This document shows, in pieces, positions 56,576 to 64,000 of a DNA stretch of 64,000 nt (the stretch's first letter is position 1; every line of letters begins with the position of its first letter). The notes below the pieces were generated by a model. It had not been told where the DNA came from. It did no database searches and saw only the letters and a list, made by a program, of their open reading frames with translations. The translations under genes and the position numbers were made by a program. The stretch is from the NCBI RefSeq assembly GCF_002923755.1, contig NZ_PGFZ01000002.1, positions 314,195 through 378,194 on the forward strand, given 5' to 3'. This stretch comes from Methylovulum psychrotolerans (GTDB lineage: Bacteria; Pseudomonadota; Gammaproteobacteria; Methylococcales; Methylomonadaceae).

Positions 56576-56614
56576 CAGTCATGTCGCTTGCTTAACGTCG
56601 GACTCTATATTACC
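56576..56614 (+). repeat. Dispersed repeat, partial copy C
   Basis: GTCGCTTGCTTAACGTCGGA then CTCTATATTACC matches the right half of copies A and B (TGTCGTTTGCTTAACGCCGGA, then CTCTATAACC). The left hairpin half is missing. Confidence 0.6.
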
Positions 56615-56801
56615 TATATACGCCCTTCCGCTTTAGGAAGTCCGTGCGATTCCACACATACCGTTTTATGGCGATCAGATTCTGTCCGAATTTAGCCTGG
56701 ATAGTGATGGTGTTTTGTTGCTGTTCATCCGAATCGATACACCAACAATAATTTTTTAAGTGCGATACCGTACTGAGTACGTGTGATTTTCCGTCTAGCA
56801 T
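56610..56801 (-). CDS. Doubtful small open frame
   Basis: A 63-residue frame (MLDGKSHVLSTVSHLKNY, ending NRTDFLKRKGVYR) with no ribosome site. It starts inside the region before a PRC-barrel gene on the other strand and ends in repeat C. I list it only because it is the best frame in this stretch; it is probably not a gene. Confidence 0.2.
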   Translation of the reverse strand: MLDGKSHVLSTVSHLKNYCWCIDSDEQQQNTITIQAKFGQNLIAIKRYVWNRTDFLKRKGVYR

Positions 56802-56894
56802 GACGGCTGTAATTCATTGTTTGGCTTCCTAAAATAGTCGGATATATGCAGCACTGAATTACTGTTTACATCATCACATAACCGGAGAATCAAA

Positions 56895-57266
56895 GTGACT
56901 CATCTACATCATTTTTCAAATGCGCCCGTAAAAGCATCCAGCATCACCGGATCCAAAGTCATTAATCCTCAAGGCGACAGCCTCGGAGACATCAAGGAAA
57001 TTGTTATCGACCCTCGTACAGGCAGGGTTGCATATGCCGTCGTAGCGTTTGGCGGTTTTCTCAGCATGGGGGAAAAGCTATTTGCAATTCCATTCAGCGC
57101 ACTCGATTACAGCCTGAAGAATAGCGAGTATGTGCTCAATATTTCCAAGGAGCGATTGGAAGCGGCACCTGGTTTCAATCCAGATCATTGGCCTTCAATG
57201 GACGAAGAAAACTGGAATCGTGAAGTATACAAGTACTACGAGCGTTCGCCGTATTGGGAAAATTGA
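56895..57266 (+). CDS. PRC-barrel domain protein
   Basis: 123 residues from a GTG start with GGAGAA upstream. The PRC-barrel shows as GSKVINPQGDSLGDIKEIVIDPRTGRVAYAVVAFGGFLSMGEKLFAIPF, followed by a tail (NREVYKYYERSPYWEN). PRC-barrel proteins of this size are stress-linked; the role is not known. It is isolated, with no operon partner. Confidence 0.85.
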   Translation: MTHLHHFSNAPVKASSITGSKVINPQGDSLGDIKEIVIDPRTGRVAYAVVAFGGFLSMGEKLFAIPFSALDYSLKNSEYVLNISKERLEAAPGFNPDHWPSMDEENWNREVYKYYERSPYWEN

Positions 57267-57465
57267 TTGGCAAGAATTTTAGCCAATTCTTAACAGCTAT
57301 CCGCTGTCCCGGCAGGGCATGGGTAAGCGTTCATAAACCTTTTAACATTTTTTCTACAAGCCTGTAAAAATCAGGCGTGTTGGCAGTGCCCGTTTAAAAA
57401 AACCTTAACCACGGAGGACACGCGGTTGTTTTCGTGCCCTCCGCGTTAAATTAAGGTAGGGTATA

Positions 57466-57906
57466 TCACCAGTTGCCGGTATTGGGCATGGACAGCCAAG
57501 GCTCTTGCGGAGCGAGGGCTACGCCTGCTTGCAGCAATTCAATGGAAATGCCGTCGGGCGAGCGCACAAAGGCCATGTGGCCGTCACGCGGTGGGCGGTT
57601 AATGACTACCCCCGCATCCAATAAGGTTTGGCAAGTCGTGTAGATGTTATCGACGGCAAATGCCAGATGCCCAAAATTACGCCCGCCTGTGTAGTCTTCG
57701 CTATCCCAGTTATAGGTCAGCTCCAATAAGGGCGCGTGGGTTGCTTGTGCTTGGGCGGCATCTTCCGGTGCGCACAGAAACACCAGCGTGTAACGCCCTG
57801 CGGTGTTGTCCATGCGGTGGTGTTCTTGCAAGCCTAGTTTGTTGCAGTAAAAATCCAGTGTGGCATCGAGATTGTGGACGCGTACCATCGTATGTAAATA
57901 ACGCAT
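57466..57906 (-). CDS. gloA: Lactoylglutathione lyase (glyoxalase I)
   Basis: 146 residues with the glyoxalase I features [54 protein letters not shown] and the C-terminal [14 protein letters not shown], giving the four metal ligands (His6, Glu near 70, His near 90, Glu near 125). It detoxifies methylglyoxal with glutathione. Stands alone or heads a short minus-strand run with tag. Confidence 0.93.
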   Translation of the reverse strand: MRYLHTMVRVHNLDATLDFYCNKLGLQEHHRMDNTAGRYTLVFLCAPEDAAQAQATHAPLLELTYNWDSEDYTGGRNFGHLAFAVDNIYTTCQTLLDAGVVINRPPRDGHMAFVRSPDGISIELLQAGVALAPQEPWLSMPNTGNW

Positions 57907-57975
57907 TGTGTGGCCTCTTATCGGCTAGGTTAAGGGGCGTTTATAGTAGCCCCTTAACAGGCTCGGTGCGAATTT

Positions 57976-58533
57976 TTATGTTTGCCCATGCCGAAAACAG
58001 CCAATAAGGTGGTCGTTGACCATGCCGGTCGCCTGCATATAGGCATAGCAAATGGTGCTGCCGACAAATTTAAAGCCGCGTTTTTTTAAGTCTTTGCTCA
58101 TGGCATCGGACTGGGCGGTGCTGGCGGGTACGTCGCGCAGGGTCGCCCAAGTGTTTTGCACAGGCTGATGACCGACAAACTGCCAGATATAGGCGGCAAA
58201 GCTGCCAAATTCGGCTTGTATGGCCAGAAAGGCCTGGGCGTTGCCGATAGTGGCTTGGACTTTTAGGCGGTTGCGGACGATGCCGGGGTTGGCCAATAGT
58301 TCTTGAATTTTTGCCGCGTCATAACAGGCGATACGGGCGGCATCGAAATGGTTGAAAGCTTGCCGATAGCCGTCGCGTTTTTTCAGGATGGTCGCCCAGC
58401 TTAAACCCGCTTGCGCCCCTTCCAAGATCAGAAACTCAAACAGCAAGCGGTCATCATGGACAGGTACGCCCCACTCGGTATCATGATAGTGTTCTTCTAG
58501 GGGGCTTGCCAGCGCCCAGGGGCATTTGTCCAT
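57976..58533 (-). CDS. tag: DNA-3-methyladenine glycosylase I
   Basis: 185 residues; excises 3-methyladenine from alkylated DNA. The N-terminus CPWALASPLEEHYHDTEWGVP, the EGAQAGLSWATILKKRDGYR motif and the C-terminal SKDLKKRGFKFVGSTICYAYMQATGMVNDH are the Tag signature, with Zn ligands Cys4, His, Cys and His. Located just 3 bases downstream of trhO on the same strand. Confidence 0.95.
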   Translation of the reverse strand: MDKCPWALASPLEEHYHDTEWGVPVHDDRLLFEFLILEGAQAGLSWATILKKRDGYRQAFNHFDAARIACYDAAKIQELLANPGIVRNRLKVQATIGNAQAFLAIQAEFGSFAAYIWQFVGHQPVQNTWATLRDVPASTAQSDAMSKDLKKRGFKFVGSTICYAYMQATGMVNDHLIGCFRHGQT

Positions 58534-58536
58534 ATC

Positions 58537-59526
58537 TTAGGCCTGTTCGGTGTCGGCTTGGCGGGTTTGCAGGCGGCGCAGTTTGGCGGCGCGTTTGGCA
58601 ACCAGCGCCTTGGCAGCATCGGCACCGATATGGGCTTCGCCACGGTGTTTGGCGAGTGCCATTTGCTTTTCGCGCTCCTGAAAACGGGCTTTTTGTTCGG
58701 CGGTCACTTTATTGTAACAGTGTGGGCAGCTTACGCCTTGCTGGTAGAGGGGGCTGGTTTTGTCGGCTTCGGTGATGGGCAAGCGGCAGGCGTTACATTG
58801 GTCGTAATCGCCTTTTTCTAACTGGTGGTTGACGGTGACGCGTTCGTCAAACACAAAGCATTCGCCCTGCCATAGCGTCTCTTCGACCGGCACTTCTTCC
58901 AGATATTTTAAAATGCCGCCTTGCAGGTGGTAGACTTCGCTAAAACCCTGCTCTTTTAAATAGGCGGTGGATTTTTCGCAACGTATCCCGCCCGTGCAGA
59001 ACATGGCGACTTTTTTATGCTGGTCGGGGTTCAGATGGGTTTTGACAAAATCGGGGAATTGTCGGAAGCTGTCGGTTTTGGGGTTGACCGCGTTCTTAAA
59101 AGTACCGACTTGGTACTCGTAATCGTTGCGGGTGTCGATCACCACGACATCGGGGTCTGAAATCAGTTGGTTCCAGTCTTTGGGGCTGACGTAAGTGCCG
59201 ACTACGCGCAACGGGTCAATGCCCTCGACACCGAGGGTGACGATTTCTTTTTTCAGCTTGACCTTAGGGCGGTTAAAGGGCAGGGTGTCAGTGTAGGATT
59301 CTTTGTAATCTAACTGCGCCAGACGCCGGTCTTGGCGTAGCCAAGCCAGTAAAGTGTCGATACCGGCGCGGCTACCGGCTACTGTGCCGTTAATGCCTTC
59401 GCTGGCGAGCAGCAAGGTGCCGCGCAGGTGTTGGTCTTCCATAACGTCAAGCAACGGTTGGCGTAAGGCTTGGAAGTTTTCGAGGGTGACAAATTTGTAA
59501 AGGGCGCAAACAACGATAGGGGGCAT
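58537..59526 (-). CDS. trhO: Oxygen-dependent tRNA uridine(34) hydroxylase, rhodanese-type
   Basis: 329 residues. The rhodanese domain ends in the active-site loop [20 protein letters not shown], preceded by the YceA-type N-domain ([17 protein letters not shown]) and followed by a cysteine-rich zinc-like tail ([19 protein letters not shown]). It hydroxylates U34 of tRNA to ho5U. AAGGAAG precedes the ATG. It is followed by tag in the same direction. Confidence 0.9.
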   Translation of the reverse strand: MPPIVVCALYKFVTLENFQALRQPLLDVMEDQHLRGTLLLASEGINGTVAGSRAGIDTLLAWLRQDRRLAQLDYKESYTDTLPFNRPKVKLKKEIVTLGVEGIDPLRVVGTYVSPKDWNQLISDPDVVVIDTRNDYEYQVGTFKNAVNPKTDSFRQFPDFVKTHLNPDQHKKVAMFCTGGIRCEKSTAYLKEQGFSEVYHLQGGILKYLEEVPVEETLWQGECFVFDERVTVNHQLEKGDYDQCNACRLPITEADKTSPLYQQGVSCPHCYNKVTAEQKARFQEREKQMALAKHRGEAHIGADAAKALVAKRAAKLRRLQTRQADTEQA

Positions 59527-59606
59527 GGTCTTCCTTATTGTAGGCTGGAACGTAAATCCAGGACAAAAAAGGCGTATTATACCGAAATGGCCGCAGGTTT
59601 GGGTGC

Positions 59607-60071
59607 TTACATTTGCGATTGCAAGTAGTTTTGGATGCCGACTTGGCCAATCAATTCAAACTGGGTTTCCAGCCAATCGACATGCTCTTCTTCGTTTTCA
59701 AGGATGCGCTCTAAGATCTCGCGGGAGATGTAATCCTTGACGGTTTCGCAGTATGCAATCGCTTCGCGTAGCAAAGGGATGGCTATCTGCTCCAGTTTCA
59801 GGTCACAGCTAAGCATTTCTTGCGGGTTTTCGCCGATCATCAGCTTGTCCAAGCTTTGCAGATTGGGCAGGCCTTCCAGAAATAAAATCCGCTCGATTAA
59901 TAAATCGGCGTGTTTCATTTCATCAATGGATTCGTGGTATTCCTTTTCGTTCAGTTTCTTAAAGCCCCAATTCTTGTACATCCGCGCATGTAAAAAATAC
60001 TGGTTAATGGCGGTCAATTCATTGGTCAGGGCTTTATTGAGGAATTCAATAACTTTTGTGTCACCTTTCAT
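59607..60071 (-). CDS. bfr: Bacterioferritin
   Basis: 154 residues, haem-containing 24-mer iron store. The ferroxidase ligands are in [40 protein letters not shown] and [13 protein letters not shown]. The haem methionine appears in the KHADL region. The ATG follows AGGTACGACT. It follows bfd by 17 bases. Confidence 0.95.
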   Translation of the reverse strand: MKGDTKVIEFLNKALTNELTAINQYFLHARMYKNWGFKKLNEKEYHESIDEMKHADLLIERILFLEGLPNLQSLDKLMIGENPQEMLSCDLKLEQIAIPLLREAIAYCETVKDYISREILERILENEEEHVDWLETQFELIGQVGIQNYLQSQM

Positions 60072-60088
60072 AGTCGTACCTATAGGGC

Positions 60089-60304
60089 TTAAGCGGCGTT
60101 GAGGAGGGGTTGGTTTACAGCCGAGGGCATTATAGAGTAACCCGTTGAGTTTTGGTTAAGCAATTCTTTCACATGCTTATTACATTTGCCGCAATCGCTG
60201 CCAACCCCAAAGCATTCAAACAGTTGACGGCGGGTACAAACGCCGTTATCTATAGCGGTTTTTATTTGCTTGTCGGTGACGGCTTTACAGACACATACAT
60301 ACAT
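60089..60304 (-). CDS. bfd: Bacterioferritin-associated ferredoxin
   Basis: 71 residues with the [2Fe-2S] ligands in [11 protein letters not shown] and DCGKCNKHV, which reduces Bfr iron for release. The ATG at 60304 follows GGAG; a longer frame to 60349 is not expected. Bfd-bfr is the usual pair. Confidence 0.92.
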   Translation of the reverse strand: MYVCVCKAVTDKQIKTAIDNGVCTRRQLFECFGVGSDCGKCNKHVKELLNQNSTGYSIMPSAVNQPLLNAA

Positions 60305-60341
60305 GGGGGGGTATCTCCGAAAGGAAAAATGTTGTGTAAAT

Positions 60342-60360
60342 AATAACAATTCTCATTACA
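60342..60360 (-). promoter_or_regulatory. Fur-like box upstream of bfd-bfr
   Basis: The minus-strand 19-mer TGTAATGAGAATTGTTATT matches the Fur consensus GATAATGATAATCATTATC at 13 of 19 positions. It lies 38 bases above the bfd start, which fits iron-dependent control. Confidence 0.6.
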
Positions 60361-60452
60361 AAGATAAAGCGGAATATTAGCTTATTTAGGAAACAAACTG
60401 TAACGGTTTTGCCGCAGATGATGCTCAGGGCATCTGCGGCAAGAAAAAGCAC

Positions 60453-61574
60453 TTAAATCAGCACCATATTGTCGCGGTGGATCATTTCGGCATCGTCGGC
60501 ATAGCCCAAAATTTTCTCAAATTCCGAACTGCTTTTGCCGACGATCAGGCGGGCATCGTTAATGCCGTAATTAATCAGGCCGCGGGCGATTTCCGCGCCG
60601 CTTTCATCGACGCACGACACCAGTTCGCCGCGCTCAAATTGGCCGGAGACGGTTTTAATGCCGACGGGCAACAAGCTTTTGCCGTCGCTTTTTAACACTT
60701 TTACCGCGCCCGCATCCAAGACCAATTGCCCTCTGACTTGCAATTGCCCTGCCAGCCAGCGTTTCCGTGCGGCTAATGGTTCTATGTCAGGCACGAAATA
60801 AGTGCCGAGTTCGTGGCCTGCGATGACTGTGCTGATGACGTGCGCCGCACCGCCGGAGGCGATCACGGTGGCCGCGCCCGAACGCGAGGCTAGTCGTGCG
60901 GCGCGGACTTTGGTGGACATGCCGCCGCGCCCTAAGCCGCTGCGGCTGTCGCCCGCCATTTTTTCCAGCCGGTCATCATTGACGCTGATTTCTGGAATGA
61001 GTGTCGCGTCGGGATATAAGCCGGGGTCGCCTGTGAACAGGCCTTGTTGGTCAGTGAGGATAATCAGCAGCTCGGCTTCAATCAAATTGGCGACCAGCGC
61101 GGCGAGGGTGTCGTTATCGCCGAAACGGATTTCCTCGGTGGCGACGGTGTCATTCTCATTGATGACCGGGACGACACCGAAATTCAGCAAGGTCAGTAAA
61201 GTGCTACGCGCATTGAGATAGCGTTGGCGGTCTGACAGATCATCGTGCGTTAACAGCACTTGCGCGGCATGGAGGCCATGGGCTTGGAAGTTGTCGTCAA
61301 ATGTCCGCACTAGCCCCATTTGCCCGACTGCCGCCGCCGCTTGCAATTCGTGCAGGGTTTTTGGGCGGCTTTTTAGGCCTAAGCGGCTCATGCCTTCGGC
61401 GACCGAGCCGGATGACACCAGCACGATATCAATGCCTTGCTGGCGCAATTCGGCCATTTGTTGGACCCAAGCGGCAATAGACGCTTTATCCAGCCCTTGT
61501 CCGCCTTTGGTTAACAGGGAACTGCCGATTTTAACGACCACCCGTTTGACGTTTTTAAAGTGTGTTCTGCTCAC
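60453..61574 (-). CDS. proB: Glutamate 5-kinase with PUA domain
   Basis: 373 residues, first step of proline synthesis. It begins with a GTG start giving [21 protein letters not shown], then [42 protein letters not shown], and a C-terminal PUA domain (residues about 280-373). The PUA-bearing form is typical of proteobacteria. It is alone on the strand here; no proA is nearby. Confidence 0.95.
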   Translation of the reverse strand: MSRTHFKNVKRVVVKIGSSLLTKGGQGLDKASIAAWVQQMAELRQQGIDIVLVSSGSVAEGMSRLGLKSRPKTLHELQAAAAVGQMGLVRTFDDNFQAHGLHAAQVLLTHDDLSDRQRYLNARSTLLTLLNFGVVPVINENDTVATEEIRFGDNDTLAALVANLIEAELLIILTDQQGLFTGDPGLYPDATLIPEISVNDDRLEKMAGDSRSGLGRGGMSTKVRAARLASRSGAATVIASGGAAHVISTVIAGHELGTYFVPDIEPLAARKRWLAGQLQVRGQLVLDAGAVKVLKSDGKSLLPVGIKTVSGQFERGELVSCVDESGAEIARGLINYGINDARLIVGKSSSEFEKILGYADDAEMIHRDNMVLI

Positions 61575-61618
61575 GGTTTGTTATTCCCTGTTTTTTTAGC
61601 ATTCAATACAGTTAGTGG

Positions 61619-62023
61619 TTACACGAATTGTTTTTCATTCAGTAATGTGACCGCCTGTAGGCGGGCAAATTTTCTATCAAAGGTAAATAATTGATGGGTG
61701 TTTTCTAAGCAATCAGACAAAATTAGGCAATCAGAAAAATCTGCATGGTGTGTTGCAAAAGTGGCTAAGGCTGCATCAAATTGTGCTTTGTGTTGCAAAA
61801 TAAAAAGCGGGGATTTTTGTAGATGCTTTAATGCAGTTAGCACAGCGGCCTTATCGAATTGGTAAGATTTTTCCAAAACCCAAACGGTTTCTACTTGCAC
61901 AATTTGCGGCACATAAACGTATTTGGCACGTTTTAAAAGAGCTTTCGCTAAAGCGACTTGAGCTTGGGCTGTTGGGTCATTAACTAATAATCGCACGACG
62001 ATATTAGTGTCAACAGCAATCAT
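61619..62023 (-). CDS. VapC-type PIN-domain toxin
   Basis: 134 residues with the PIN acidic set: Asp5 in MIAVDTNIVV, Glu in QVETVWVLE, Asp in ADFSDCLIL and Asp in TFDRKF. It should be an RNase toxin. It overlaps the upstream antitoxin gene by four bases (ATGA). The call is solid as a PIN RNase; the target is unknown. Confidence 0.85.
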   Translation of the reverse strand: MIAVDTNIVVRLLVNDPTAQAQVALAKALLKRAKYVYVPQIVQVETVWVLEKSYQFDKAAVLTALKHLQKSPLFILQHKAQFDAALATFATHHADFSDCLILSDCLENTHQLFTFDRKFARLQAVTLLNEKQFV

Positions 62024-62259
62024 AAGCTTCCGCCACGGCTTTTTATCGCTTCATCCATTTGCTCTAAACTAACACCGTGCGCGGCGGTTAATATGCCGCA
62101 GGCTTGCTCAATCTCGGTATCGGTCAATTCATGATCTTGGGCTGTTGCTGTGGGAAATGAATAGCGCGTTTCTAAGAAGCAAATAAAATCCAACACTTCT
62201 TTTTGTAAATGCTCCGGCAGGTGCTGGCTGTGTATTGTGATGGCGTGGATATGATTCAT
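62020..62259 (-). CDS. Antitoxin candidate, DUF2281-like
   Basis: 79 residues, with EHLQKEVLDFICFLETRYSF, the motif of DUF2281-like antitoxins, followed by an acidic linker and HGVSLEQMDEAIKSRGGSL that probably wraps the toxin. AAGAGA precedes the ATG. It is translated just before the PIN toxin. Confidence 0.75.
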   Translation of the reverse strand: MNHIHAITIHSQHLPEHLQKEVLDFICFLETRYSFPTATAQDHELTDTEIEQACGILTAAHGVSLEQMDEAIKSRGGSL

Positions 62260-62284
62260 TAGGATGTCTCTTAGGCTGTAGGGA

Positions 62285-62372
62285 GGTTATAGAGTCCGGC
62301 GTTAAGCAAACGACAGGTTAAACATTGGTATACACGGTCAGGCTATCGTGCAATGGCTGAAGACCATTGCAC
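62285..62372 (-). repeat. Dispersed ~90-base hairpin repeat, copy B
   Basis: Reverse-strand match to copy A (55765-55854), with the stem GTGCAATGG/CCATTGCAC and the right part GTTTGCTTAACGCCGGA. It lies in the gap between the toxin pair and the IS3 element. Confidence 0.8.
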
Positions 62373-62397
62373 TCCGTTCGGTGCGGCCTCTCCAGTG

Positions 62398-62423
62398 GAG
62401 TGCAAAGGTCTTTAGCCTTTGCC
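62398..62423 (+). repeat. Dispersed GAGTGCAAAGG-hairpin repeat, copy 2
   Basis: Matches 31036-31061 at 25 of 26 bases. It sits directly beside copy B of the larger repeat. Confidence 0.55.
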
Positions 62424-62670
62424 GAGGGCTTTAACCTCGCGCCTAACCAAATAAATCATCTTGGCCTGCCTGTGTGTCTCTTAATGAGTGACGGCATCTA
62501 TAACACATCCATGCAGTGCCGTTCTGGTACGGGAATTAAGTAGTGCGGCCATTTTGTAAATTGGTATGCAATATGGGCATTGCACCAAGATAACGAGATT
62601 CTACATCGGCTTCTTTAGCTCCTTGGCGGGTTTGGATGCTAAGGTTTTGCCCTGTTGCGCGAGGCGGTTA
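62424..62670. other. Gene-free stretch before the IS3 element
   Basis: About 250 bases with no supported gene. A CGAGG/CCTCG hairpin sits at 62424-62438. It is probably old intergenic sequence disturbed by the repeats and the element beside it. Confidence 0.35.
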
Positions 62671-62706
62671 AGTGGACCCCATTGTCCAGACAATATTTAG
62701 CCTAGT

Positions 62707-63672
62707 TTAAGATAGTGTCATTGCCATTGCAGCGGATTGGCGCTGCCCCGTTTCTCCGTTTGAAACATTTCGTTTGTCGCTAAAATGGTCTGCTATTTTA
62801 GCCCCGCCGCCGACCGCTGTCCGATAGACTTCATCAGGCGTTTTATAGCCCAGTGATTGGTGGTAGCGTCCGCTGTTGTAGAAGACAAAATAGTCCGCCA
62901 ACCCTGACAGCAATTCCGGCAAATGGGCGTAACCTTTCAGATACACATCCTCATGCTTGACGCTCCGCCATAGCCGTTCGACAAAAATATTGTCCAACGC
63001 CCTCCCGCGCCCGTCCATGCTGATGGTGATGCCGTTGTCCTTGAGTACGGCTATCCATTTGTCGCTGGTGAACTGCGCCCCTTGGTCGGTGTTGAAGATT
63101 TCGGGTATCCCGTAGAGCCTGAGCGCAGTTGCCAAGCAATCCACGCAAAAGCCGACATCCATCGTGTTCGACACTTCCCAAGCCAAAACCTTACGGCTGT
63201 ACCAGTCGATGACGGCCGCCAGGTAGACAAAACCGTGCGCCAGCCGGATATAGGTTATGTCTGTGCTCCAGACTTGGTTCGGGCGGACAATGCCCAAGCC
63301 CCTGAGCAAATACGGGTAAACCGCGTGCGCCGGGTGGCTTTTGCTGGTGTTGGGGCCGGGTGCCATCCCCGCCAAGCCTAAGGTGCGCATTAGGCGCTGC
63401 ACACGCTTGCGGTTCACGCAATGGCCTTCGGCGCGTAGCCAAACCACCATTTTCCGGCTGCCGAAAAAGGGGTGGCGGGTGTATTCCTCGTCCAACAGGC
63501 GCAGCAACATCAGCTCGAACCCGTCAACCCTTTCCGCTTTACCCGTGTACACGGTCGACCGGGCTATGCTTGCCAAACGGCATTGGGCTGTTATTGCTAA
63601 CCGCCCGTCATTGGGGTCAACCCATGTTTGCCGGAGGCTTAAGGGTTGATCCCGGACTTTTTTTTCAGCCAA
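62707..63672 (-). CDS. IS3-family transposase OrfB, DDE integrase core
   Basis: 321 residues. The DDE triad is in VWSTDITYI, FNTDQGAQF and FVERLWRSVK. The open frame overlaps orfA; the poly-A run A8 (63658-63665, reverse strand) is a slippery site, so the active product is probably an OrfAB fusion made by -1 frameshift. The reading starts at TTG in this frame, consistent with frameshift expression. Confidence 0.9.
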   Translation of the reverse strand: MAEKKVRDQPLSLRQTWVDPNDGRLAITAQCRLASIARSTVYTGKAERVDGFELMLLRLLDEEYTRHPFFGSRKMVVWLRAEGHCVNRKRVQRLMRTLGLAGMAPGPNTSKSHPAHAVYPYLLRGLGIVRPNQVWSTDITYIRLAHGFVYLAAVIDWYSRKVLAWEVSNTMDVGFCVDCLATALRLYGIPEIFNTDQGAQFTSDKWIAVLKDNGITISMDGRGRALDNIFVERLWRSVKHEDVYLKGYAHLPELLSGLADYFVFYNSGRYHQSLGYKTPDEVYRTAVGGGAKIADHFSDKRNVSNGETGQRQSAAMAMTLS

Positions 63673-63932
63673 TCCAACTCCATATTGAGTTGCCCGATTT
63701 TGGCGTACAGGCGTTCGGGGTCGCTTTGCGGGTCAACCGCCTTCGGGCCGCGCTTCGTCTCAAACAGTTGCCCGGCATTCTCCAGCAAGGCTTTTTTCCA
63801 GAGGCCGACTTGCGTCGGGTGCACACCGTGTTCTTGGGCTATCTCATTGGCCGTCTTTGTACCTTTGACCGCCTCCAACGCCACCTTCGCCTTTTGTGCC
63901 CCAGTCATCAATTTACGCTTTTTCTCACTCAT
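63639..63932 (-). CDS. IS3-family OrfA, helix-turn-helix protein
   Basis: 97 residues with the IS3 OrfA helix-turn-helix (QKAKVALEAVKGTKTANEIAQEHGV followed by PTQVGLWKKALLE) and a leucine-rich C-terminal helix (IGQLNMELDWLKKK). AGGTGG precedes the ATG. It provides the DNA-binding N-terminus of the fusion transposase. Confidence 0.9.
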   Translation of the reverse strand: MSEKKRKLMTGAQKAKVALEAVKGTKTANEIAQEHGVHPTQVGLWKKALLENAGQLFETKRGPKAVDPQSDPERLYAKIGQLNMELDWLKKKSGINP

Positions 63933-64000
63933 TTTTATCCACCTGTTTTATGATGGACACCATCTTAAATTATTGTCTGTTTTTATGGGTCCACTATACG

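Larger units (their letters stand above)
62671..63995 (-). mobile_element. IS3-family insertion sequence
   Basis: The ends AGTGGACCCCATTGTCCAGACAATA and AGTGGACCCATAAAAACAGACAATA (from the reverse strand) form the terminal repeats of a 1.3-kb element. It holds orfA and orfB in the usual overlapping order. No clear target duplication was seen. Confidence 0.85.

Noticed and set aside
62660..64000. Target-site duplication around the IS3 element
   Set aside because: The bases next to the two ends (TTA or AAG left, ATA or CTA right, depending on where the end is placed) do not match, so no duplication can be claimed.
1..64000. CRISPR arrays, tRNA or rRNA genes, PAAR or type VI secretion genes
   Set aside because: I looked for regularly spaced direct repeats, cloverleaf and rRNA sequences, and PAAR/VgrG-like proteins and found none. 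The repeated domains in the RHS gene are protein-level repeats.

Overview
The window looks like the chromosome of a Gram-negative gammaproteobacterium. The evidence is LPS heptosyltransferases (waaC, waaF), apolipoprotein N-acyltransferase, a TonB-dependent receptor, a periplasmic-type fatty acid cis/trans isomerase, a LuxU/LuxO-like phosphorelay, bfd-bfr, and proB with a separate PUA-bearing kinase. The general style suggests a methanotroph-like (Methylococcales) genome, but nothing here proves that. Most of the window is gene-dense housekeeping DNA; the accessory part is about 31.6-45.1 kb plus the IS/repeat patches near 55.5 kb and 62-64 kb.

Layout. 0.2-6.0 kb (minus strand): a sulfate acquisition operon yezD-like / OprO-P-type porin / sbp / cysT / cysW / cysA. 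The small yezD-like gene at its head (5823-5993) is only 56 codons long. 6.4-8.6 kb: a secreted LruC-domain protein and a small secreted partner. 9.0-10.8 kb: an Hpt protein and a sigma-54 response regulator resembling LuxU/LuxO, then TatD. 11.6-17.3 kb (minus): ilvE-waaF-waaC, then an AAA ATPase / TOPRIM-like pair (candidate OLD/PARIS-like defence module), then an FAD amine oxidase, all tightly packed. 18-22 kb: fatty-acid hydroxylase, a triple-GAF histidine kinase with a stand-alone receiver. 22.1-24.3 kb: two overlapping genes of unknown function. 24.6-31 kb: cti, an MBL hydrolase, DUF1289, grxC, gcvH, dgkA, a PfkB kinase, mazG.

31.6-45.1 kb is a polymorphic-toxin locus. It has one 2733-residue Sec-exported RHS/YD protein (five PKD-like domains, Ig-like, PASTA, NHL repeats, RHS core, variable C-terminal tip), a SUKH-like immunity gene overlapping its stop codon, and a second, start-codon-less RHS tip that repeats about 0.73 kb of the core and carries a different C-terminus with its own immunity candidate. 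These are followed by a decayed array of AT-rich immunity-like genes and RHS fragments, closed by a strong terminator at 45052-45099. This is the arrangement expected for toxin-tip exchange by recombination.

45.1-62.3 kb returns to core genes: lnt, a TonB receptor, a sulfotransferase, a two-headed glycosyltransferase, an aspartate aminotransferase, PRC-barrel, gloA, tag, trhO, bfd-bfr (with a Fur-like box), proB and a vapBC-type pair. A 394-bp IS6-like remnant begins at the base after the aminotransferase stop codon and contains one copy of a dispersed ~90-bp hairpin repeat that recurs at 56.6 and 62.3 kb. An intact-looking IS3-family element (62671-63995) closes the window.
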